46,299 bases of DNA from DTU078 sp002397345 (GCA_937875545.1 CALLYE010000093.1:1-46299), one strand, 5' to 3'; counted from the stretch's first letter, positions 33,479 to 42,147 are shown. Notes: generated by a model not told the origin, from the sequence alone. Numbers and translations are program-made.

Positions 33479-34578
33479 ACATTTCAGACATCGCAATAAA
33501 TATAAACGACGGGACGATCACGCTGCCCGCGGCAGCCGCGGAGCTTGACGGCGCGCGTCTGCGCGTCCTGTTCCGGCTGGCGGCTGACGAACGGCTGCGC
33601 TCCGATTACAGCGCAGCCGCCGACGGCGCCGCGCTTGAGCTGGGACTTGACCGTGTCGGTCTTGACCGTGCTGTAACCGAGCTGGCGGAGCGCGGACTGC
33701 TCTCCTGCGCGGTAACATACGGAGCCAAATCGGGCGCGGGCGGAAAAATGTCCGACGGCGCGGCGAGCACAGCACAACCTCCATCGGAAAATACGGCGGG
33801 TGCCGCACAATCGCCGTCGGACGGTGCGGGCGGCAAAACGCCGACCCCGCAAGCGCCCGCATATTCCGGCATGGAGCTTGCCGAGCTGCTTGAACGCGAC
33901 GACGGGCGTTATGGGCAGCTTGTTGACGAATGTCAGCGCGCGCTGGGCAGGATCTTCACAGGCTCCGAGACGTCGAAGCTTGTCGCTCTGTGCGACTATA
34001 TGGGTATGGAGCCGGAATTTGTACTGCTCGTTTGCGCTTATTGCGCCGGGAAGGGGAAAAATTCCGTCAGATACGTCGAGCGCACCGCCTGCGGCTTGAC
34101 CGCGGACGGCGTAGACGACGCCGTAAAGCTCGACGCATACATAAAACAAAAAGATCATTACAAAACAATGGAATACAAGCTGCGCGAAATGCTGGGCTTG
34201 GGCAGCCGGGCGCTTACCAAAAAAGAACACGATATCATGGGGCGCTGGATCGATGTGTGGCAATTTGACCCGGAGATTATCGCGCGTGCGTATGAAATTA
34301 CCGTCGGGTATACCGACCGCGCAAGCCTGCCTTATATGGATAAAATCCTTGAAAACTGGTACACGCTGGGCTATAGGACGCTCGAGGACATCAGCGCGGC
34401 GGAAGATAAGCGTAAAACGGAAAAAGCGGCTCTGAACAGCGACGTCGCGCCCAGTTTTGACACCGATGAATTTTTTGAGCTGGCGCTCAAGCGCAGTTAC
34501 GCTAAAATAGGCGGAGAAGCAGCAAAGCCGGATGTTAAAGACAATGTCCCCGATAAAATGGGGAAAGAAGTAAGCTGA
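33475..34578 (+). CDS. dnaD: DnaD-domain replication initiation protein
   Basis: This 367-residue protein has a winged-helix-like N-terminal domain (about 1-90) and a low-complexity Gly/Ala/Ser/Pro linker (about 95-140). Two tandem DnaD C-terminal (DDBH2) domains follow. The second has the typical helix with YMDKILENWYTLG (the YxxxIxxxW signature); the first is degenerate. DnaD helps remodel origin DNA and recruit the helicase loader in Bacillota, here presumably the DnaC-like protein encoded 38 bases downstream. A longer open frame exists, but the ATG at 33475 overlaps the previous stop (ATGA) and has AAGGGAAAA upstream. A short hairpin overlaps the stop. Confidence 0.87.
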   Translation: MNISDIAININDGTITLPAAAAELDGARLRVLFRLAADERLRSDYSAAADGAALELGLDRVGLDRAVTELAERGLLSCAVTYGAKSGAGGKMSDGAASTAQPPSENTAGAAQSPSDGAGGKTPTPQAPAYSGMELAELLERDDGRYGQLVDECQRALGRIFTGSETSKLVALCDYMGMEPEFVLLVCAYCAGKGKNSVRYVERTACGLTADGVDDAVKLDAYIKQKDHYKTMEYKLREMLGLGSRALTKKEHDIMGRWIDVWQFDPEIIARAYEITVGYTDRASLPYMDKILENWYTLGYRTLEDISAAEDKRKTEKAALNSDVAPSFDTDEFFELALKRSYAKIGGEAAKPDVKDNVPDKMGKEVS

Positions 34579-34586
34579 AAGCTTAC
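34570..34586 (+). repeat. Short inverted repeat over the dnaD stop codon
   Basis: GTAAGCT (34570-34576) and AGCTTAC (34580-34586) flank a GAA loop and are followed by AGTTTTGTT. It could weakly attenuate transcription into the helicase-loader gene. Confidence 0.4.
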
Positions 34587-34616
34587 AGTTTTGTTATACA
34601 AGGAGCGTGGCTATAA

Positions 34617-35606
34617 ATGGGTTACAATAAAAGTAATTATCGCCGATTGAAGCGCGAATTCACCGAAAAGGCGCTTTCCGCCGAACGTAACGCGGAGATG
34701 CGGCGCGACGAGCTGCACAGGGCAATACCGGAGCTGGGTGAGATAGACCGGGCGCTGTCGGGACTGGGTCTGCGTATGTTCCGTCTGTCAACGGAACTGA
34801 TGGGCGACGCGTTGGAAAAAGCCATCGTTAAGCTGGGACAGGAGAATAAACAGCTTTCCGCCGACCGCGCGGCGCTGCTTGCCGCAAACGGTTACGCCGA
34901 AGATTATGACAAAATAAAATATGATTGCCCGAATTGTTTGGACACAGGGTTTGTGGGCACAAGACTTTGTTCCTGCCTGCGCAAGACATTGATTTTAGCC
35001 GGATACGAAAGCTCCGGAATCGGCGCGCTGATCCGCACCCAGTCGTTTGACACCTTCAAACCGGAGCGGCAGCACCGCGACCCTAAATCAATGGAAACAC
35101 TGCGGCATAACCTCGAGCATTGCCGCAATTATGCCGACAATTTTAACCCCGCGACATCAGGTAATCTGCTGCTTATGGGCGGAACAGGTCTGGGCAAAAC
35201 TCATCTGTCAACCGCCGTCGCGGGAGTTGTGATCGAACGCGGTTTTGACGTTGTTTACGACACTGCGCAAAACATTTTTGCTGATTTTGAATACGAGCGC
35301 TTCGGTCGTCCATATGGCGGCGACACGGATGGAGAGGTTCAGCGCACGCTGAAATATTTCGAGTGCGATCTGCTTATCATCGACGATCTGGGCACCGAGC
35401 TTTCCAACCAATTCACCATTTCATGCCTGTACAACATAGTAAATACGCGCATCAACCGCGGCTCGCCGATAATAATAAACACCAATCTTGGCAGAGACGA
35501 GCTGCGCCGACGTTATGCCGACCGCATCACCTCGCGGCTCTTCGGTGAATTTACGCTGTTATTGTTTACCGGCAATGATGTGCGCGCGCTTAAGTTGGGA
35601 GATTGA
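34617..35606 (+). CDS. DnaC/DnaI-like helicase loader ATPase
   Basis: This 329-residue protein has an N-terminal helical region (about 1-90), a zinc knuckle with cysteines in CPNCLDTGFVGTRLCSC and a C-terminal AAA+ domain. Walker A is GGTGLGKTH and Walker B LLIIDDLGTE; sensor-like INTN and an arginine-rich segment (LRRRYADRITSRLF) follow. These are the features of DnaC/DnaI loaders that place the replicative helicase on DNA. AAGGAGCG lies nine bases before the ATG. It is the last gene of the rex-dnaD-dnaC unit. A pairing with DnaD is typical of clostridia. Confidence 0.9.
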   Translation: MGYNKSNYRRLKREFTEKALSAERNAEMRRDELHRAIPELGEIDRALSGLGLRMFRLSTELMGDALEKAIVKLGQENKQLSADRAALLAANGYAEDYDKIKYDCPNCLDTGFVGTRLCSCLRKTLILAGYESSGIGALIRTQSFDTFKPERQHRDPKSMETLRHNLEHCRNYADNFNPATSGNLLLMGGTGLGKTHLSTAVAGVVIERGFDVVYDTAQNIFADFEYERFGRPYGGDTDGEVQRTLKYFECDLLIIDDLGTELSNQFTISCLYNIVNTRINRGSPIIINTNLGRDELRRRYADRITSRLFGEFTLLLFTGNDVRALKLGD

Positions 35607-35720
35607 CGGGGTTATTGTGACGTGCGCGGGGGCGGAGGCTGTTCTCAGCGCTCATCACTATTTTTGCGAGAATGAACACAAACTTTATGATAATATTATG
35701 AATTTTTGCGCCTTTCGCTC

Positions 35721-35749
35721 TTGCAAAAAGCGTGTTAATATGTTATTAT
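35721..35749 (+). promoter_or_regulatory. Sigma-A promoter of the amino-acid ABC operon
   Basis: TTGCAA (35721-35726) and TATTAT (35744-35749) are 17 bases apart, about 50 bases upstream of the binding-protein start. Confidence 0.7.
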
Positions 35750-35797
35750 CTGATATGTAAATTTATTTTTGTAAGTATTAAAGGAAGAAATCGAAAA

Positions 35798-36631
35798 ATG
35801 AAAAGAATTATAACTGTTTTTCTGCTTGCCGCAATGCTTTCCGCATGCGTCATTGCCTTCCCCGCCTGCTCGAAAAAGAAAGAGGGCACGCTGCGCGTCG
35901 GTATGGAATGCAACTATCCGCCTTATAACTGGTCACAGACCGATGATTCAAACGGCGCGGTGCCGATAAAAGACGACGTCATGTACGCCGGCGGATACGA
36001 CATCGAAATCGCCAAAAAGATCGCCGACGGACTGGGCATGGAGCTGCAGATCGTCAAGCTGGAATGGGATAGCCTACTCGTTTCAGCCGAAACCGGGGTT
36101 ATCGACCTTATCATCGCGGGCATGTCTCCTACCGCCGAGCGTAAAGAAAACATCGACTTCTCCGACCCGTATTACAAGTCGGAACTGGTGATGATAGTCA
36201 AAAAGGACGGCAAATACACCTCTGCGACCAGCCTTGACGATTTTTCGGGCGCGACTATAGTCGGGCAGATCGGCACTGTGCATGACGAGGTTATCGACCA
36301 GATACCGGGTGTCATACATAAAGACCCCATGGCGGACTTCGCCCAGATGCGCATCGCGCTCGACTCAGGCATAGTCGACGGTTATATCGCCGAAAAGCCC
36401 GAGGCGCAGAGCATTAAAAACGCCGGTCTTGACATGGTCAGCGTCGAATTCGCCGCCGGGAAGGGCTTCACCGTCACCGAAGAGCAGGTCGCAATCGCCG
36501 CGGGCATTAAAAAAGGCAGCGACGAACTCCTTGCTAAAATCAACGAGATCCTCGCCGGTATAAAAGAGGACGAGCGTGTACAAATTATGACAAAAGCGGT
36601 TGAAAATCAGCCGAAAATTACGAAAGATTAA
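35798..36631 (+). CDS. Polar amino-acid ABC transporter, substrate-binding lipoprotein
   Basis: This 277-residue lipoprotein has a signal ending in AFPAC (Cys24) and a class F-type binding domain of the polar amino-acid group: LRVGMECNYPPYNW, GYDIEIAKKIADGLGMEL, DLIIAGMSPTAERKENIDFSDPYY. The arginine that usually holds the ligand carboxylate is present in TAERKENIDFS. The ATG at 35798 gives a proper signal peptide; an upstream ATG at 35732 does not. AAGGAAG lies ten bases upstream. It delivers an amino acid to the permease encoded next. A large REP hairpin lies between the two genes, likely protecting this upstream mRNA. Confidence 0.92.
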   Translation: MKRIITVFLLAAMLSACVIAFPACSKKKEGTLRVGMECNYPPYNWSQTDDSNGAVPIKDDVMYAGGYDIEIAKKIADGLGMELQIVKLEWDSLLVSAETGVIDLIIAGMSPTAERKENIDFSDPYYKSELVMIVKKDGKYTSATSLDDFSGATIVGQIGTVHDEVIDQIPGVIHKDPMADFAQMRIALDSGIVDGYIAEKPEAQSIKNAGLDMVSVEFAAGKGFTVTEEQVAIAAGIKKGSDELLAKINEILAGIKEDERVQIMTKAVENQPKITKD

Positions 36632-36644
36632 AATTAAAAAATGT

Positions 36645-36709
36645 GTAGGGCGGGGGCTTGCTCCCGCCCGATTATCCCTTAAAACGGCGGGAGCAAGCCC
36701 CCGCCCTAC
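36645..36709. repeat. Paired REP-like element with perfect 24-bp inverted arms
   Basis: Arms at 36645-36668 and 36686-36709 are perfectly complementary over 24 bases and enclose a 17-base spacer. Each arm also folds alone (GGCGGGGGCTTGCTCCCGCC type). It sits between the binding-protein and permease genes. The right arm matches 30619-30642 with one difference. Confidence 0.9.
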
Positions 36710-36737
36710 TTGTTGTTGAATAGGAAATATTAAAAAC

Positions 36738-37541
36738 ATGGGTTCATTTGAATTCATTCTAAAAATTATAACTCAATATTACCCTCTGTTATTGCGCGGT
36801 ATCGCCATCACTATGCTGCTATCGATTTCCGGCACCATTGTGGGTTTTATCATAGGGCTGCTCGTGGGCGTGGTGCGCACTATTCCACAGCCCGAGAGCA
36901 AAAACGCGCTTTGGTGGCTGCTGAAATTCATTAACATGCTTATCAGCATGTATGTACAGCTCTTTCGCTGTACACCAATGATGGTACAGGCGATGGTAAT
37001 TTATTTCGGCATTGCGAAGGCTACCGGTTATGAAGTCGACAGGCTGTTCGCCGGTTTCATCATCATCTCGATCAACACCGGCGCGTATATGGCGGAAATT
37101 GTGCGCGGCGGCATCGATTCCATTGATGCCGGACAGTTCGACGCCGCGCGCGCCATCGGCATGACGCACTGGCAGACCATGCTGCACGTCATCATCCCGC
37201 AGACGGTGCGCAATATCCTGCCCGCAACGGGCAACGAATTCGTGATTAACATCAAGGATTCGTCGGTATTGATGGTCATCACCGTGACCGAGCTGTTCTA
37301 TTACGGGAAAGTCATAATCGCGAACAGCTACCGCGCGTTTGAAACTTATCTTGTCATCGCCGCGATCTATTTCATCCTGACGTACTCCATCACCCGCCTG
37401 CTGCGTTTTGTGGAGCGCCGCTTGGACGGTCCGCAAAGCTATGACATCCTGAATAGCGGCACGACCGCCGAAGCGGTCGCGACAGCCGCGGCCAGAGCTG
37501 CTGCCAAGGGCACAAGGAGGGTTAAAAGCCGTGCAAAATAA
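36738..37541 (+). CDS. Polar amino-acid ABC transporter permease (HisM/GlnP type)
   Basis: This 267-residue membrane protein has five hydrophobic helices and the permease signature GGIDSIDAGQFDAARAIGMT and PQTVRNILPATGNEF that contacts the ATPase. The region NIKDSSVLMVI is typical of amino-acid permeases. It forms the channel of the importer, probably as a homodimer since only one permease gene is present. AGGAAAT precedes the ATG. Its C-terminus has an Ala/Lys/Arg-rich tail (AATAAARAAAKGTRRVK-like) that overlaps the start of the next gene by 11 bases. Confidence 0.92.
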   Translation: MGSFEFILKIITQYYPLLLRGIAITMLLSISGTIVGFIIGLLVGVVRTIPQPESKNALWWLLKFINMLISMYVQLFRCTPMMVQAMVIYFGIAKATGYEVDRLFAGFIIISINTGAYMAEIVRGGIDSIDAGQFDAARAIGMTHWQTMLHVIIPQTVRNILPATGNEFVINIKDSSVLMVITVTELFYYGKVIIANSYRAFETYLVIAAIYFILTYSITRLLRFVERRLDGPQSYDILNSGTTAEAVATAAARAAAKGTRRVKSRAK

Positions 37542-38283
37542 TAATTCAAACGATATAATCGTCGAGGTGCGGCATCTTTCCAAATCGTTCGGAAACAACG
37601 CCGTTTTGCGTGATATCAACTTCGCTGTGCGGCGGGGCGAGGTTGTGTGCATCATCGGTTCGAGCGGCTCGGGCAAATCTACGCTGCTGCGCTGTATCAA
37701 CCTGCTGGAAAAACCTGATGGCGGTGAAATTTTATATTGCGGCAAAAACATTTTGGACGGTAAAATCAACCCGGCTATATACCGCTCGAAGCTGGGTATG
37801 GTATTCCAGCAGTTCAACTTATTCGATAACCACAATGTGCTGTCAAACTGCACCGTCGGGCAGACCGTCGTGGCGCATCGCAGCCGCGCGGAAGCCGAGA
37901 TAATCGCGCGCGAGTATCTGGACAAGGTAGGCATGGGCGCGTTTGTGAACGCTAAGCCGCGCCGTCTGTCGGGCGGTCAAAAGCAGCGCGTTGCCATTGC
38001 GCGCGCGCTGTCGATGCTGCCTGACGCGCTCCTCTTCGACGAGCCGACCTCGGCGCTCGACCCGGAGATGGTGGGCGAGGTGCTCACCGTCATGAAGGAG
38101 CTTGCCGGAACGGGTCTGACTATGGCGGTGGTAACGCACGAAATGCAATTCGCGCGTGAGGTGGCTGACCGCGTGGTATTCATGGACGGCGGCGTTATTA
38201 TAGAAGAAGGACCGCCCGAGGTTATATTTGAAGATCCAAAGATGGAACGCACCCGCACATTCCTGCGGCGCACGCTCGCATGA
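37531..38283 (+). CDS. Polar amino-acid ABC transporter ATP-binding protein (GlnQ-like)
   Basis: This 250-residue ATPase has Walker A GSSGSGKST, Q-loop MVFQQFNLF, signature RLSGGQKQR, Walker B ALLFDEPTSALDP and H-loop VTHEM, all standard for GlnQ/HisP-type proteins. It starts with GTG at 37531, inside the end of the permease gene, with AAGGAGGG nine bases upstream. It energises import of a polar amino acid, perhaps glutamine, cystine or a basic amino acid; the binding-protein sequence does not decide which. It is the last gene of the operon and is followed by a hairpin and a terminator. Confidence 0.94.
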   Translation: MQNNNSNDIIVEVRHLSKSFGNNAVLRDINFAVRRGEVVCIIGSSGSGKSTLLRCINLLEKPDGGEILYCGKNILDGKINPAIYRSKLGMVFQQFNLFDNHNVLSNCTVGQTVVAHRSRAEAEIIAREYLDKVGMGAFVNAKPRRLSGGQKQRVAIARALSMLPDALLFDEPTSALDPEMVGEVLTVMKELAGTGLTMAVVTHEMQFAREVADRVVFMDGGVIIEEGPPEVIFEDPKMERTRTFLRRTLA

Positions 38284-38312
38284 GCGATACGAAGGAACGG
38301 AAGATACATGTG

Positions 38313-38354
38313 GTGGGGATCGGGTCAAGCAAGCTTGACCCCCGCTCCCCTCAC
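38313..38354. repeat. REP-like hairpin after the amino-acid ABC operon
   Basis: GGGTCAAGC (38322-38330) and GCTTGACCC (38333-38341) pair perfectly around AA, with outer GTGGGGA and TCCCCTCAC arms extending the stem with a bulge. It has no U-run and looks like an mRNA-end stabiliser. Confidence 0.6.
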
Positions 38355-38396
38355 ACCCCGCAAACAAAAGGTTAATTAATAATATATCTATAACTA

Positions 38397-38439
38397 AGCC
38401 GCGCATTTAGTTCCGTTGTCCAAATGCGCGGCTTTTTTT
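38397..38439 (+). terminator. Intrinsic terminator of the amino-acid ABC operon
   Basis: AGCCGCGCATTT (38397-38408) and AAATGCGCGGCT (38422-38433) form a perfect 12-base-pair stem followed by TTTTTTT on the plus strand. It lies between convergent genes. Confidence 0.9.
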
Positions 38440-38465
38440 CATTTATAAAGATTATATAACCGTTA

Positions 38466-39965
38466 TTATTTCTCTATGCTTTCCTGATTTTCCGCTACTT
38501 TAGCGTAATCTTTCAATAATTTTTCAAGTCTCTTGACCACTGTTTTTTCTTTTGTTTTATATGTGGACGCGAAGTTGCTTTGTTTTGCGCCGATCATATC
38601 ACCGAACATCGAGAAGATATATTCCAGCGACATTGTGTGTACATATCCGAAGTCATATGTCATATCGCGGCGAATTATATCAAGCATTTCGGCGGAATCG
38701 TCGTCGCGCGTGATCTTTGTTTTGAGCTTCGTGTCATAAAACGCGGGTATCACCGAATATTTGCTTTCAGCGCTCATAGCGTCAAGCATCGCGCCGGAAA
38801 ATTTATAGTCGGAAGCGGATACAGGCACGGCAAAGATGCTGCCGCCGTCATACGAATGGGACATGTACTCCTTTTGGGCCTCGTTGTATTTAGGCATGGG
38901 CAGTATACCGAAATCGCTCTTCATATCGCGCAGCAGTTCGGTCATATCAAGCGTGAACGTCATAAACAGCGCCTGATCGTTTATAAACATCTTCGATAGC
39001 TGCTGGTGTCCGGCATGGTCAATGTTCGGGCTGAGCATAAAGGATGAATTGTTGTTGTCTATAAATTCATACAGCTTGTTGAACACATCGACTGTATGCT
39101 CGTTGAAGAATACAATCTCAAAGTCGCCGTCTGTCGTGCGCTGGGTTATGGGTATCTCAAAGCTGGTGACAATGGCGCGCATACTGTGGACGTTGGTCAA
39201 TATGCCGTATTTGTCGTTCATATCATATTTATCGTTGTTGTCGAGGTCAGCCGACACCAATTTTGACAGCTCGATGATCCTGTCCAGTGTCCAGTTGCCG
39301 TCTTTCACCGTTTGATACGGACTTTCAATATTATTGTCGGCGGCGATTTGTTTGTTGAAGAACACAGCGTATATATAGCTCCACATCGACAGCGACAGGT
39401 CTCCGATGGTGAAGTACAGGTTGCCGTTCACGGTGTTGTTGTCAACCATGCTTTTAACCCACCAATCGGCGTTTACGTTGAAGTCCGGAATTTTATTAAG
39501 CGCCAGAAAGTTGCCCTCTGACGCCAGCGGCGCGCCATATGCGAGATAAACCGCTATGGCATCGTATGAATGATCGTCCGCTTTAACCGTCTTTTTTATC
39601 GCGTTTTGAAAGGACGCCGCGTCCGACCACGAGCCCGGTATGGCGTTATATGTAATTTTAGTTTTATACGCATCGGAAATACGTGAGTTACGATTAAATA
39701 TCGCATCGTTCACCACTTCTGCGTTCTCGCTGTCCACGGCAATTTCATACTCGAGCGTGGTGCGGCACAGGAAATTGCAGGCCTTTCCCTCGAAATTCTG
39801 CGCGGGCAGTGTGGCGAAATAATCTATTCTATCCTCGGATTCCGGTGCTGTTGACTCTTGTATAGTGGTATCAGCCTTTTGACTGCCGTCAGGCGCCGCG
39901 CAGCCCGCGGCTATCGTAACGAGCAGAACAACCGTTAACAAAAGTGAAACAAGTTGCTTTGACAT
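38466..39965 (-). CDS. ABC-type solute-binding lipoprotein, sugar-uptake type (paralogue 3)
   Basis: This 499-residue paralogue of the proteins at 8055 and 11955 has a signal ending in IAAGC (Cys22). It has the same blocks NDAIFNRNSRISDAYK, FFNKQIAADN and VKDGNWTLDRIIEL. Its acidic SADLDNNDKYDMNDKYG loop is EF-hand-like, and it shares FGILPMPKYNEAQKEY and ITRDDDSAEMLD. No permease or ATPase gene is adjacent. It has the strongest ribosome site of the three (ACGGAGGA) and a near-consensus promoter. It is 25 kb from its closest paralogue in the window and lies beside genes unrelated to sugars, so it may serve a transporter encoded elsewhere. Confidence 0.88.
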   Translation of the reverse strand: MSKQLVSLLLTVVLLVTIAAGCAAPDGSQKADTTIQESTAPESEDRIDYFATLPAQNFEGKACNFLCRTTLEYEIAVDSENAEVVNDAIFNRNSRISDAYKTKITYNAIPGSWSDAASFQNAIKKTVKADDHSYDAIAVYLAYGAPLASEGNFLALNKIPDFNVNADWWVKSMVDNNTVNGNLYFTIGDLSLSMWSYIYAVFFNKQIAADNNIESPYQTVKDGNWTLDRIIELSKLVSADLDNNDKYDMNDKYGILTNVHSMRAIVTSFEIPITQRTTDGDFEIVFFNEHTVDVFNKLYEFIDNNNSSFMLSPNIDHAGHQQLSKMFINDQALFMTFTLDMTELLRDMKSDFGILPMPKYNEAQKEYMSHSYDGGSIFAVPVSASDYKFSGAMLDAMSAESKYSVIPAFYDTKLKTKITRDDDSAEMLDIIRRDMTYDFGYVHTMSLEYIFSMFGDMIGAKQSNFASTYKTKEKTVVKRLEKLLKDYAKVAENQESIEK

Positions 39966-39996
39966 TATTTTTCCTCCGTTTTAAAATGTTTAATAT

Positions 39997-40025
39997 ATTT
40001 TAAACCATTATTATTATTTTGTCAA
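39997..40025 (-). promoter_or_regulatory. Sigma-A promoter of binding lipoprotein 3
   Basis: On the minus strand TTGACA (40020-40025) and TAAAAT (39997-40002) are 17 bases apart, about 30 bases upstream of the start codon. Confidence 0.8.
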
Positions 40026-40084
40026 TACAACAACGGCGGCTGCGCGCATAAAATATAATAAACTGACAAAAGCGGGTGATCGGT

Positions 40085-40681
40085 ATGACGGGCGGAGGAC
40101 AAAGGCGTTTATGTACGGATGTGGAGCTTGACACCCCTTATCCGCCGATAAGGGTAGAGGCTCCGAACCTTGACTACGCGATATCGCTGTTTAAATCATA
40201 CGCCGGTTATGACAGCGAGCTTACAGCGTCGACGCAATATTTATATCAAACCGCGATATTATTTCCGGACGATCCGGTTTCGGCGGATCTGCTGGAGTGC
40301 ATCGGGTTCGTCGAGATGGGGCATTTCCATGTCCTGGGTCGCATTATATATCTGCTTGGCGCCGATCCGAGGGTCTACGCTCCGGCGTCGCAATTCGGCG
40401 CGTCGCGTCGGGCGAGGGTCGAGGGCACAGTGCCGGAACCTGAAACGAAGAACGGCTACACCTGGTGGAGCGGCGACATGCTGATCTACACAAATGAATA
40501 CATCACTCTGATACAGGATAACCTGCAGCTTGAAAAAATCACAATCGCCAATTTCAACGCCGCGATCCGCGAAATCGACGACATTTACATACGCGCCATG
40601 CTCGAACGTATTATCCTCGACGAGCGGCGGCACGTCGAGATATTCCAAAGTATGCTCGACGCCGCGCAGTCTGGAACGTGA
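40085..40681 (+). CDS. Ferritin-like di-metal protein (manganese-catalase/rubrerythrin type)
   Basis: This protein of about 198 residues is mostly helical. It has the pattern of a ferritin-like four-helix bundle: YAGYDSELTASTQYLYQ with a first-helix glutamate, FVEMGHFHVLGRII with an E-x-x-H pair, and ILDERRHVEIFQSML with a second E-x-x-H pair. These would bind two iron or manganese ions. Relatives in clostridia are annotated as manganese catalase or ferritin-like proteins, some of them linked to spore coats. The ATG at 40085 is preferred (GGGTGAT upstream), but a GTG at 40076 is in frame. It is monocistronic, with a hairpin after it. A role in peroxide handling is inferred from the fold only. 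Confidence 0.7.
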   Translation: MTGGGQRRLCTDVELDTPYPPIRVEAPNLDYAISLFKSYAGYDSELTASTQYLYQTAILFPDDPVSADLLECIGFVEMGHFHVLGRIIYLLGADPRVYAPASQFGASRRARVEGTVPEPETKNGYTWWSGDMLIYTNEYITLIQDNLQLEKITIANFNAAIREIDDIYIRAMLERIILDERRHVEIFQSMLDAAQSGT

Positions 40682-40704
40682 CGGCAGCATATCTTCGTTT
40701 CTTT

Positions 40705-41217
40705 TTAAACGGGCGGGGTTTTACCTCGCCCGTTATTATCGCCGCGTATTATCGACCACGCATCGGTGAGCCGCCCGACGCTCCACGCGGCGTTGGCGGG
40801 ACTGGTCGAAGGCAAATACACAGCGTTTTGTCCTGTTATCGGCAGAATGAATTTGTTGTACAGCGACTGTGCCAGCCGCCCGTTGACAAATATTTGTTTA
40901 ATCGGAGCGCAGTTCAAGATAATTCCGAGATCGTTTGGGCGCGCGTCCGCGATCGAGCTGTCCGCGCTGCCTGTAACGTCGCATTCGGCGGCGACATCCC
41001 ACAGCGCGAGCCGGCGGCCAGTTAAGAATTCGATTTTTTCTTCTTTTGTTTCGGGCGTTCGATCACCATAAACAGCCGCAAGCACCCGCCAAAACCGGTT
41101 CTGCGGATGCCCGTAAAAAAATCCCGACGCGCGGCTCGCTTCAGACGGAAAACTGCCGAGTATCAACTTTTCTGATTTTTCATTATATACAGGTGCAATC
41201 GGATGTGTGATTTTCAT
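40705..41217 (-). CDS. DNA-deoxyinosine (hypoxanthine) glycosylase-like protein, UDG superfamily
   Basis: This 170-residue protein has the motif block of UDG-superfamily family 6: LGSFPSEASRASGFFYGHPQNRFWRVL, ALWDVAAECDVTGSADSSI and, near the end, LPSTSPANA. Members remove hypoxanthine or related damaged bases from DNA. The length is normal. Its 3' end overlaps a hairpin shared with the convergent ferritin-like gene. The upstream region has only a weak ribosome site (GGAT). The start is supported because the family begins close to KLILGSFPS. It stands alone on the minus strand, with no obvious cotranscribed partner except dapF upstream. Confidence 0.85.
   Translation of the reverse strand: MKITHPIAPVYNEKSEKLILGSFPSEASRASGFFYGHPQNRFWRVLAAVYGDRTPETKEEKIEFLTGRRLALWDVAAECDVTGSADSSIADARPNDLGIILNCAPIKQIFVNGRLAQSLYNKFILPITGQNAVYLPSTSPANAAWSVGRLTDAWSIIRGDNNGRGKTPPV
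40709..40734. terminator. Hairpin between convergent genes
   Basis: AACGGGCG and CGCCCGTT arms pair with an internal GG-TTTTA-CC region. It lies just past the ferritin-like gene and across the 3' end of the DNA glycosylase gene. U-runs are short on both sides. Confidence 0.6.
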
Positions 41218-41295
41218 AATGATCCAAAATATTGCGGTGGTCCGGATTTATTTTTTGGCATATCAGCGTTCTCCCGGGCGGGGTAAAACCACGCA

Positions 41296-42147
41296 CTAAA
41301 GATTTATTTCTCCCTCGAACACAATTTCCGCCGGGCCGGTCATGAACACGGTTTCGGGTGTGTATTCGATTATAAGCGTGCCCCCGCGCAGCTCGACAGT
41401 GATAGGGCGCGCGCGGTCACACAGCCCATTTTCCACCGCCGCGACAGCGGTTGCACACGCGCCCGTACCGCAGGCTAATGTTTCGCCGCTGCCCCGCTCC
41501 CACACGCGCATACGCAGCGCGTTATAGCCTGTGACTTCGGCGAATTCCACGTTGATCCGTTCGGGAAACAGCTTATCACGCTCGATGGACGGCCCCAGTT
41601 CGGTCACAAGTTCCGGCGAGGCGAACAACACGCAGTGCGGATTCCCCACCGATACAAGCGTGATTTTATGCGTACCGCACTCAAGCGCAGTTTCGCGCCC
41701 GACAACGCTGCCGCCGTTCAGCTCCGACAGCTCCACGTTGCCCATATCAACGCGCACACTTTTTACACCGCTGTTTTCAGCGTTGACGTCCTCAGGATAA
41801 ATTTTGAGTATTTTCACACCGCTGTTAGTTTCCAGCCGCGCGGTGCCGCTTTTTATATAACCATGCTCATACAGATATTTGCCTATACAACGCGTAGCGT
41901 TGCCGCACATCTTCGCTTCGCTGCCGTCGGCATTGAATATACGCATGCGCGCGTCGTTTGCCGTGTTATCGGGCGGCAGTAGCAGCACAACACCGTCGCC
42001 CCCGATCCCGAAGTTGCGGTCGCACAGCCGTCTTGACAACGTTTCGGTGTCGTTTATACTGTGCGCATAATCCGAGGCCTGCGGAAAGCAATCAATAAAA
42101 ATAAAATCATTGCCGCAGCCCTGCATTTTTGTAAATTTCAATTTCAT
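41296..42147 (-). CDS. dapF: Diaminopimelate epimerase
   Basis: This 283-residue protein converts LL- to meso-diaminopimelate for lysine and peptidoglycan synthesis. It shows the two-fold DapF architecture with MQGCGNDFIFID at the N-terminus. Both catalytic cysteines are present, one in MCGNATRC and one in ACGTGACA, together with the substrate-binding RxxERGSGET region. Three in-frame ATGs occur within ten bases; the third (42147) is chosen because AAGGGA lies eight bases upstream and the family begins MKLKFTKMQG. It shows that the host makes meso-DAP. A promoter with a 17-base spacer lies at 42178-42206. Confidence 0.95.
   Translation of the reverse strand: MKLKFTKMQGCGNDFIFIDCFPQASDYAHSINDTETLSRRLCDRNFGIGGDGVVLLLPPDNTANDARMRIFNADGSEAKMCGNATRCIGKYLYEHGYIKSGTARLETNSGVKILKIYPEDVNAENSGVKSVRVDMGNVELSELNGGSVVGRETALECGTHKITLVSVGNPHCVLFASPELVTELGPSIERDKLFPERINVEFAEVTGYNALRMRVWERGSGETLACGTGACATAVAAVENGLCDRARPITVELRGGTLIIEYTPETVFMTGPAEIVFEGEINL

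Noticed and set aside
33484..34263. 259-codon open frame on the minus strand opposite dnaD
   Set aside because: GC-rich codon positions of dnaD leave the opposite strand open; dnaD has clear domains and a good start.
36819..37934. 371-codon open frame on the minus strand
   Set aside because: It lies opposite the amino-acid permease and ATPase genes, both fully recognised; its protein has no family features.
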